Of a stretch of 5,639 nucleotides of DNA, positions 1-5,142 are shown piece by piece. Positions within the stretch are counted from its first letter, which is position 1; each line of letters starts with the position of its first letter. This DNA is from Bifidobacterium breve. GTDB taxonomy: Bacteria; Actinomycetota; Acidimicrobiia; Acidimicrobiales; Ilumatobacteraceae. Below the pieces are notes generated by a model that searched no databases, had not been told where the DNA came from, and saw only the letters and a list, made by a program, of their open reading frames with translations. The stretch lies in assembly GCA_945889575.1 (NCBI GenBank), contig CAMDBY010000118.1, positions 1-5,639 of the forward strand, given 5' to 3'. The translations under genes and the position numbers were made by a program.

Positions 1-187
1 AGTCAACTTCAAAATCCTTGCGAGTGCTGGCGGTAATGTCGCATCCCTCATTGCTACAAAGTTTGGTGAAGCGACTGATTATGAGCTGAAGGCACTGATG
101 GCAGCTGGTCTTGTTCTATTCCTGGTGACGTTGCTCGTCAACTTTGGAGCAACGATGATTGTCAATAAGTCGAGGAAAATTGTATGA
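1..187 (+). CDS. pstC: Phosphate ABC transporter permease PstC, C-terminal end (partial)
   Basis: This is the last 61 codons of an open frame that enters from outside the window (first whole codon at base 2) and stops with TGA at 185-187. The translation ends in a surface loop (GGNVASLIATKFGEA), then one long hydrophobic helix (about fragment residues 31-54, ALMAAGLVLFLVTLLV) and a short basic tail, NKSRKIV. This matches the end of PstC, where the loop with an N-x-A-S-L-I-A pattern precedes the final membrane helix. PstC pairs with PstA to form the membrane channel for phosphate. Its stop codon overlaps the pstA start in an ATGA, so the two are probably translationally coupled and made in equal amounts. 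The identity rests on this short tail plus the pstA-pstB context; the conserved permease core lies outside the window. Confidence 0.9.
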   Translation, partial: VNFKILASAGGNVASLIATKFGEATDYELKALMAAGLVLFLVTLLVNFGATMIVNKSRKIV

Positions 188-1233
188 GTGTTGTGATTGA
201 GACAATGCCGCCAGTTCCTACGCGGCCTTGGCGAAATTCAAAAGCCACAGGTATGCGTAATCTGCTGGCCATCGCGCTAGCGCTGATATGTGGTGGAGCT
301 ATAAACCAAGTCACTGGATTAAGCGGATTCCTGGGCCTCTTCGTAGGTACGGCTTTCCTTTTTCCAGTATTTGTTGCGCTTGCTAACGCTAAGCGAGGTG
401 CAAATGTGGTCGCAGATCGCATCGCCTCTGCAGTGATTGCCGTTGGATTCATAGCAGTCACTATTCCATGGTTGTCTATCTTCATCACGGTATTTCAAAA
501 AGGTTCTGAAGCGTTTCACTCCTCGTATCTCACTGATGACATGAGAATTACTCCGTCAGGTGACGATTTGCAATACGGCGGAATCGCTCATGCGATTGTC
601 GGAACAATGTTGATGGTTCTCGTTGCGACGGTCATCTCCGTGCCGTTTGGAATCATTGCTGCTGTTTACATCGTTGAAGTCAAGGGCCGCTTTGCCGGAC
701 TCATCAGATTTCTTGTTCAGGCAATGAGTGGAGTGCCATCAATTGTTGCTGGTCTGTTCGTATATTCAACAGTCGTTGTTCTCTTTGGCGGTTTCAGTGC
801 CTGGGCCGGAGCTGCTGCATTAAGCATTCTCATGCTTCCGACAGTTGCTCGTACCTCCGAGGAAGTATTGAAACTGGTATCGGTTGATCTGCGTACGTCA
901 AGTGCCGCACTTGGTGCGACTCAAGCTCGCACTGTGTTCACCGTCGTGATTCCAACAGTGGCGTCAGGCTTGATTACGGCAGCTGTACTTGGCGTGGCGC
1001 GAGTTGTGGGTGAAACTGCACCGCTAATTCTTACCTCTTCGTATTTCGTCGCAACCAGTACGAACCTGAACGATCCAATTGCAAGTTTGCCAATCTACAT
1101 TTTCTCAAGTCTTGGGTTGGGCGATCAAAACGCCACTGCTCGTGCTTGGGGTGGTGCATTGGTGCTGCTCGGAATGGTCTTTTTCTTCTTCCTTCTCACC
1201 CGAATCTTTAGTTCCCGAATCAAGCGAAAGTAA
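184..1233 (+). CDS. pstA: Phosphate ABC transporter permease PstA
   Basis: This 349-residue inner-membrane permease forms the phosphate channel together with PstC. The start ATG at 184 overlaps the pstC stop and has a good ribosome binding site (GAGGA, 172-176, 7 bases upstream). The core shows the usual permease layout. There is a hydrophobic helix at about 80-104, then an extracytoplasmic loop (about 105-133). Helices follow at about 136-165, 172-202 and 205-225, then the cytoplasmic EAA-type loop that docks on PstB (about 240-262, with ALGATQARTVFTVVIP). Further helices lie at about 262-282 and 321-341. The stretches MSGVPSIVAGLF and GVARVVGETAPLILT are typical of PstA. The protein is longer than E. 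coli PstA (296 residues) because of an N-terminal part of about 75 residues with two more hydrophobic segments (about 25-40 and 46-67). Long PstA forms occur in actinobacteria. It ends in a basic tail, SSRIKRK. The following pstB start is one base after the stop. Confidence 0.97.
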   Translation: MSVVIETMPPVPTRPWRNSKATGMRNLLAIALALICGGAINQVTGLSGFLGLFVGTAFLFPVFVALANAKRGANVVADRIASAVIAVGFIAVTIPWLSIFITVFQKGSEAFHSSYLTDDMRITPSGDDLQYGGIAHAIVGTMLMVLVATVISVPFGIIAAVYIVEVKGRFAGLIRFLVQAMSGVPSIVAGLFVYSTVVVLFGGFSAWAGAAALSILMLPTVARTSEEVLKLVSVDLRTSSAALGATQARTVFTVVIPTVASGLITAAVLGVARVVGETAPLILTSSYFVATSTNLNDPIASLPIYIFSSLGLGDQNATARAWGGALVLLGMVFFFFLLTRIFSSRIKRK

Positions 1234-1234
1234 T

Positions 1235-2134
1235 ATGATGGATAACAATCAAATTGATAGCCAAATTAGCGAAACAACTCGCCCCCACATCACAGCTAAG
1301 GTCGAGATTCCGGAGCAACGAAGTAAACTACACACTGAAGATTTGCAGGTCGACAAAATGGTGAAGTCAGAATCAGGACTTGAAACACGAAATGTACACG
1401 CGTGGTTTGATAAACATCACGCCCTAGCCGACATCTCTTTGCATTTCCCAAAGAACACAGTGACAGGACTCATTGGTCCTTCTGGTTGCGGTAAGTCAAC
1501 TTTCCTTCGACTTCTCAATCGCATGCATGAATTCATCCCAAGGGCTGCAATGGCAGGGGAAGTTCTCTTCGCTGGTAATGACATTTACGCACCTGGGGTA
1601 AACCCAATTGACATTCGTCGCCGAATCGGAATGGTGTTTCAGAAGCCAAACCCATTTCCTGCCATGAACATTGGCGAGAACGTTGTCGCAGGGTTGAAGT
1701 TGTCGCGTGTCAAGACATCTAACAAAGATGCGCTGATTGAAGATTGCCTCACACGGGCCGGGCTCTGGAAAGAAGTCAAAGACAGGCTTGGTTCAGCCGG
1801 TGGTTCGCTCTCAGGTGGCCAGCAGCAGCGTTTGTGTATCGCACGGGCGTTAGCGCTCAATCCAGAAGTGTTGTTGTTAGACGAGCCATGCTCGGCCCTC
1901 GATCCGGGCTCAACACTTCGAGTGGAAGAAACGATTGTTCAGTTGTCAGCGACAATGACCATCGTCATTGTTACCCACAACATGCAACAAGCCGCTCGCG
2001 TTAGTGATTATTGTGCCTTCTTCCTTTCAGATGGTGGCCCAGGTCAACTTGTTGAAGCAGATCTCACTACAAACATCTTCTCTAACCCGTCTGATACGCG
2101 AACCGCTGATTACGTGCAAGGCCGCTTCGGCTGA
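1235..2134 (+). CDS. pstB: Phosphate ABC transporter ATP-binding protein PstB
   Basis: This is the ATPase of the Pst phosphate importer, acting on the cytoplasmic face of PstC-PstA. From ATG 1235 it has 299 residues. It shows Walker A GPSGCGKST (81-89), a Q-loop in MVFQKPNPFP (Q136), the ABC signature LSGGQQQR (192-199), Walker B VLLLDEP (212-218), the D-loop SALD (220-223) and the H-loop His248 in THN. FQKPNPFP and the C-terminal end DYVQGRFG are diagnostic for PstB rather than other ABC ATPases. The start is uncertain. ATG 1235 (or the tandem ATG 1238) lies one base after the pstA stop and suggests coupling, but gives a polar extension of about 42 residues before the family's usual N-terminus. 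ATG 1358 (MVKSESGLETRNVHAW) would give 258 residues, the normal PstB length. Neither start has a strong Shine-Dalgarno; AGG at 1347-1349 sits 8 bases before the second. An in-frame ATG further upstream, inside pstA, is rejected. Confidence 0.97.
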   Translation: MMDNNQIDSQISETTRPHITAKVEIPEQRSKLHTEDLQVDKMVKSESGLETRNVHAWFDKHHALADISLHFPKNTVTGLIGPSGCGKSTFLRLLNRMHEFIPRAAMAGEVLFAGNDIYAPGVNPIDIRRRIGMVFQKPNPFPAMNIGENVVAGLKLSRVKTSNKDALIEDCLTRAGLWKEVKDRLGSAGGSLSGGQQQRLCIARALALNPEVLLLDEPCSALDPGSTLRVEETIVQLSATMTIVIVTHNMQQAARVSDYCAFFLSDGGPGQLVEADLTTNIFSNPSDTRTADYVQGRFG

Positions 2135-2139
2135 CCCCA

Positions 2140-2183
2140 GTTAACTCATTGTTAATCTTCTGTACCCTCTGGGTTTGGTGATT
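2140..2183 (+). promoter_or_regulatory. Candidate PHO-box-like 11-base direct repeats upstream of pstS
   Basis: Four consecutive 11-base units each begin with GT: GTTAACTCATT (2140), GTTAATCTTCT (2151), GTACCCTCTGG (2162) and GTTTGGTGATT (2173). The first two are clearly similar (shared GTTAA, 6 of 11 positions); the last two are weak. PhoB/PhoP/PhoR-type response regulators of the OmpR family bind tandem sites with an 11-base period in front of pst genes, so position and spacing fit a phosphate-starvation operator. The units do not match the Streptomyces GTTCACC consensus well. A possible -10 element (GATACAT, 2185-2191) lies just downstream, so a bound activator would sit in the -35 region. 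The assignment is an inference. Confidence 0.4.
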
Positions 2184-2202
2184 CGATACATGCCTGTTAA
2201 GA

Positions 2203-2239
2203 GGCTTACTTATGCTCTGTGCAGGGAATAAGTAATGCC
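2203..2239 (+). other. Stem-loop in the pstS leader
   Basis: A long imperfect inverted repeat lies 10 bases before the pstS ribosome binding site. TTACTTAT (2206-2213) pairs perfectly with ATAAGTAA (2228-2235). GGC (2203-2205) pairs with GCC (2237-2239) across one bulged T. Inside the stem, after a G-A mismatch, CTCT (2215-2218) can pair with AGGG (2223-2226) through one wobble, leaving a GTGC loop. No T-run follows, so it is not a classical terminator. It could protect or process the pstS message to raise PstS above the other Pst subunits, or it could be a DNA operator dyad. A shorter competing hairpin (GCCT 2192-2195 with AGGC 2202-2205) overlaps its 5' arm. Confidence 0.55.
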
Positions 2240-2249
2240 CTATCTAAAC

Positions 2250-2254
2250 AGGAG
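2250..2254 (+). promoter_or_regulatory. Strong ribosome binding site of pstS
   Basis: AGGAG followed by five A residues and then ATG at 2260 gives near-ideal Shine-Dalgarno pairing and spacing. It is the best such site in the window and fixes the pstS start. The pstB candidate starts and the two downstream genes have weak sites or none, so PstS is probably translated at a higher rate. Confidence 0.85.
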
Positions 2255-2259
2255 AAAAA

Positions 2260-3627
2260 ATGAAATTACGACAGAAGGCTGCAATAGCAATTGCGGCAAT
2301 CTCACTTGCAAGTGTTGCTGGCGTAGGCCCAGCTAATGCTGCGTCAATCGGTGGCGGCGGAGCAAGCTTCCTTGCCAACATGATGGATATCTGCGCAGCG
2401 CAGTACAACCGCAACACTCAATCGAATACCGCAGCAGACATTGTCACTTATGCATCAGTCGGCTCCAGTTCTGGAAAGAGCGGATTTACAAAGGGCACTT
2501 ACTTGTTCGGTGGATCTGAGTCCGCCTACAGCGCCGGAACTGCTCCTGCAGGCTTGGTTTACGTCCCACTTGTTGGTGGCGCAATTGCTATCGGTTACCG
2601 CCTCGACGGAATTTCACCTGCAGGCGCAACTGTGCGTCTCCCGAGTGAAGTAGTTGCAAAGATTTTTGCTGGCCAGATCACAAAGTGGAATGACCCAACT
2701 ATCGCTGCAGCAAACAAGGCAACAACTGTTGCTAAGAAGTTGAAGGCAACCAAGGACGGCGTAACTGTTTCTGTTGCAAAGAAAGCTTCAAACGTTCAGT
2801 TCGCAATGTCCATGACACCAGCGGCTGTAAAGAAGTACAAGAATGCAAAGGTCACCATTTCAGCAGCAGTGCTTGGTGGAGAATCAAAGAGCATGTACTC
2901 AGCAAAATCAGCTGCAAAGCTTTCAAAGTCTGCTGCATATGCTGCAAACACCGTGTACACGGTTAAAGCTGGAAAGACACTTGTCGGAACCCTTGCAGTG
3001 GAAGCTGCAAAAGATGGAGAGACAATTACGTTCCCAGATACAGCAATTCGCGTTGTACATCGCAGTGACGGATCAGGTACCACAAACAACTTCATCAACT
3101 ACTTGAACAAGTCACATCCTGCAATTTGGACAAAAGTAACTAGTGACACTTTCTCAAGTGGATTTCCTACAACAGTTCCTACAGATGGTTCATTCCAGTC
3201 TGCAAAGGGCAACGAAGGACTTGCAAGCTACGTACGTGACAACAATGGTTCAATCACATACGCAGAATTGTCATACCTCGAAGAGCGTGGCGTAAAAGCT
3301 GCCGCAGTAAGCAACCCAGCTGGCAAGTATGTTTTGCCATCACCAACCTCATCAGCTGTATGGCTTGATGCGGCTGAAGTTGCTGCCGATGGTCTTGTAA
3401 CCCAGAACTTTGCAGCGACAGCTGCAGATGCGTACCCAATCAATGCGGTTTCGTATGGTTTGTCAACAACAGCAAAATCAGCAACGAATGCTTCTGTTAA
3501 GTCATTCTTCGCTTACTTCTTGGATGTATGTGCACCAAAGAATGCAGCCGGAGCTGGGTACACCCCACTCACCGGTGCAATCCTTGTTAAGGCAGATGCT
3601 CAAGTAGCGAAGATCAACGTCGGTTAA
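2260..3627 (+). CDS. pstS: Phosphate ABC transporter substrate-binding protein PstS, with an inserted domain
   Basis: This 455-residue secreted protein binds phosphate and delivers it to PstC-PstA. Residues 1-27 form a Sec signal peptide: basic MKLRQK, a hydrophobic core, and ANA before the cleavage site. No lipobox cysteine is present, so it is not an ordinary lipoprotein. PstS motifs are clear: GGASF (33-37, ligand loop), YASVGSSSGKSGF (64-76), FGGSES (83-88), LPSEVVAKIFAGQITKWNDP (127-146), VVHRSDGSGTTNNF (265-278, the phosphate-binding Arg-Ser-Asp-Gly-Ser-Gly-Thr loop) and GNEGLASYV (317-325). Two features are odd. About 105 Lys/Ala-rich residues (about 154-258) are inserted between WNDPTIAAA and PDTAIRVVHRSD, where family members have a short loop. 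Residue 87 is Glu where E. coli PstS has Asp56. The only two cysteines are C45 and C424, which could form a disulfide. Codon choice is skewed towards GCA/GCT for Ala and AAG for Lys, which fits high expression. The gene follows pstB after a regulatory gap and ends before a strong terminator. Confidence 0.96.
   Translation: MKLRQKAAIAIAAISLASVAGVGPANAASIGGGGASFLANMMDICAAQYNRNTQSNTAADIVTYASVGSSSGKSGFTKGTYLFGGSESAYSAGTAPAGLVYVPLVGGAIAIGYRLDGISPAGATVRLPSEVVAKIFAGQITKWNDPTIAAANKATTVAKKLKATKDGVTVSVAKKASNVQFAMSMTPAAVKKYKNAKVTISAAVLGGESKSMYSAKSAAKLSKSAAYAANTVYTVKAGKTLVGTLAVEAAKDGETITFPDTAIRVVHRSDGSGTTNNFINYLNKSHPAIWTKVTSDTFSSGFPTTVPTDGSFQSAKGNEGLASYVRDNNGSITYAELSYLEERGVKAAAVSNPAGKYVLPSPTSSAVWLDAAEVAADGLVTQNFAATAADAYPINAVSYGLSTTAKSATNASVKSFFAYFLDVCAPKNAAGAGYTPLTGAILVKADAQVAKINVG
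2719..3033 (+). other. Lys/Ala-rich inserted domain within PstS (residues about 154-258)
   Basis: The inserted segment has about 17 lysines against about 5 acidic residues, so it is strongly basic. It is rich in Ala, Val, Ser and Thr and has no cysteine. Alternating patterns such as GVTVSVAKKASNV, NAKVTISAAV and NTVYTVKAGKTLVGTLAV suggest beta strands. They flank a Lys/Ala/Ser low-complexity stretch at about 209-229 (SKSMYSAKSAAKLSKSAA). Removing it would rejoin a normal PstS sequence (WNDPTIAAA to PDTAIRVVHRSDGSGTT). The reading frame and codon use continue unbroken through it, so it is not a recent frameshift or element insertion. I recognise no known domain; its function is unknown. Confidence 0.75.
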
Positions 3628-3654
3628 TTAATAGTTCAACCCCGAACAACCATT

Positions 3655-3686
3655 AAGGGTCCGGTGCGAAAGCACCGGGCCCTTTT
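3655..3686 (+). terminator. Rho-independent terminator after pstS
   Basis: A 13-pair stem (AAGGGTCCGGTGC, 3655-3667, with GCACCGGGCCCTT, 3672-3684, one G-T wobble) is closed by a GAAA (GNRA-type) tetraloop. It runs into a short T-run (3683-3686). It starts 27 bases after the pstS stop and ends 24 bases before the next start, so it closes the pst unit and separates it from the dehydrogenase gene. The T-tract is only four long, so some read-through is possible. Confidence 0.9.
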
Positions 3687-3710
3687 GGCATTCTGGGGCA
3701 GAATAGAGAC

Positions 3711-5090
3711 ATGGCAACTATTCGTATCGTGAACCCCGCAACCGGAGACCTTGAAGGCGAGGCACCGAATCACACGGTGGCGCAGTGTCTAGAGGCTGCT
3801 CATAAGGCCAGTGACACCTTCATTACGTGGCGCACCACGTTGCCCCGCCAACGTGCCGAGATCCTGCGTCGTGCCTTTGAGATCATGATTGCCGAACAAG
3901 AGCAACTGGCTACCCTGATTGTGCGCGAGAACGGCAAGGTTTTGTCAGATGCTCGTGCCGAAGTGGCCTATGCGGCTGAATTCTTTCGGTGGTTCAGCGA
4001 AGAAGCTGTACGCATTGATGGAGACCTTCGTCAGGCACCAAACGGCACCAATTGGCTCGCTGTTACCCGTGAACCTGTCGGTGTTGCGTTGTGCATTACA
4101 CCGTGGAATTTCCCTGCTGCCATGGCAACGCGCAAAATTGGCCCGGCGTTAGCTGCTGGTTGCACTGTGCTGTTGAAGGCAGCCCATGAAACACCGCTGA
4201 CTGCCTATGCAATTGCAGACATTCTGAAACGTGCTGGATTACCGGAAGGGGTTGTTCAAGTAATTACACCAGACCCACCTGGCGAGGCTGTGCAGGCATT
4301 GTTGTCGTCTGGTCTTGTACGCAAGTTGTCGTTTACAGGCAGCACGCGAGTCGGCTCTGTACTACTTGCACAAGCGGCAGAAAAGATTGTGAACTGTTCA
4401 ATGGAGCTGGGAGGCAATGCACCGTTCATTGTGTGTGACGATGCAGACATTGATGCGGCTGTTGATGGCGCAATGATTGCAAAAATGCGTAACGGGGGAG
4501 CAGCATGTACCGCAGCAAACCGTTTCTATGTGCAGTCGTCAGTACTTGATGAGTTCACTTCAAAATTCACTGCGCGTATGGCGGCGCTAGTGCTGGGTAA
4601 CGGACTTGATACTTCAACAACGCTCGGGCCACTTGTTAGTTCAGCTCAGCAAAAGCGAGTCGCGGAACTTGTTGACCGGGCAATTGCTGACGGGGCAACA
4701 GCTGTCTGCGGTGGCACAGCAACAGCAGCACCGATGCATGGGTATGCCGCAACGGTTTTGACCGGTGTGAAGCAAGATCATTACATCGTGCAGCAAGAAG
4801 TGTTTGGCCCTGTTGCGCCAATTATTGAAGTAAGCAATATCGAAGATGCAATTCCGTTGTACAACGCTGTAGATCACGGTTTGGTCTCTTATATCTACAC
4901 ACGTAATCATGGTCGCGGTATGCGACTTGCAAACGCTTTGGAAACCGGAATGGTCGGGCTCAATCGAGGCTTGGTGTCAGACCCTGCAGCGCCGTTTGGC
5001 GGAGTGAAGCAGTCAGGTCTTGGCAGAGAAGGTGGCCATGATGGTCTTCTTGCGTTTATGGAATCGAAATACGTCTCCACCGAATGGTGA
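3711..5090 (+). CDS. gabD: NAD(P)-dependent aldehyde dehydrogenase, probably succinate-semialdehyde dehydrogenase
   Basis: This 459-residue cytosolic aldehyde dehydrogenase is complete. Visible motifs are ITPWNFPA (129-136, Asn133 for the oxyanion), the cofactor Lys156 in LLKAAHETP, the Rossmann turn FTGSTRVG (208-215), the general base Glu232 in MELGGNAPF, the catalytic Cys266 in GGAACTAANRF, EVFGPV (Glu363, cofactor ribose) and APFGGVKQSGLGREGG (427-442). NRGLVSDPAAPFGGVKQSG and CTAANRFYVQ are typical of actinobacterial GabD enzymes, which oxidise succinate semialdehyde to succinate in GABA breakdown. Closely related semialdehyde dehydrogenases cannot be excluded from sequence alone. It is about 20 residues shorter at the N-terminus than E. 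coli GabD (482), starting directly at the IVNPATG strand. The usual KP after the cofactor lysine is KA here. There is no good Shine-Dalgarno (GGGG lies 12 bases upstream), so a leaderless message is possible. No GABA transaminase gene adjoins it. Confidence 0.88.
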   Translation: MATIRIVNPATGDLEGEAPNHTVAQCLEAAHKASDTFITWRTTLPRQRAEILRRAFEIMIAEQEQLATLIVRENGKVLSDARAEVAYAAEFFRWFSEEAVRIDGDLRQAPNGTNWLAVTREPVGVALCITPWNFPAAMATRKIGPALAAGCTVLLKAAHETPLTAYAIADILKRAGLPEGVVQVITPDPPGEAVQALLSSGLVRKLSFTGSTRVGSVLLAQAAEKIVNCSMELGGNAPFIVCDDADIDAAVDGAMIAKMRNGGAACTAANRFYVQSSVLDEFTSKFTARMAALVLGNGLDTSTTLGPLVSSAQQKRVAELVDRAIADGATAVCGGTATAAPMHGYAATVLTGVKQDHYIVQQEVFGPVAPIIEVSNIEDAIPLYNAVDHGLVSYIYTRNHGRGMRLANALETGMVGLNRGLVSDPAAPFGGVKQSGLGREGGHDGLLAFMESKYVSTEW

Positions 5091-5142
5091 AAGTTGTCTG
5101 GGTCTCTAGCCACAGTGCAGTCGACATAGTAATGTTGCACAG

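Noticed and set aside
1079..1234. In-frame upstream ATG extending pstB back into pstA
   Set aside because: It lies wholly inside the well-supported pstA coding region in another frame, and its translation (MQVCQSTFSQVLGW) has no PstB character.
1744..2004. Second open frame inside pstB on the + strand
   Set aside because: It overlaps the signature and Walker B region of pstB in another frame, and the translation is Arg/Ser-rich with no recognisable motif.
2203..2248. pstS leader hairpin as a rho-independent terminator after pstB
   Set aside because: The 3' arm is followed by CTATCTAAACAGG with no T-run, and the stem is AT-rich.
2796..3106. Open frames on both strands across the PstS insertion
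   Set aside because: They arise from the repetitive GCA/AAG-rich codons of pstS. The pstS frame is continuous with canonical motifs on both sides, so they are shadows, not a nested gene.
3685..3704. TTGGCA (3685-3690) with CAGAAT (3699-3704) as a gabD promoter
   Set aside because: The spacing is only 8 bases, far from the usual 16-18, and TTGGCA overlaps the terminator T-run.
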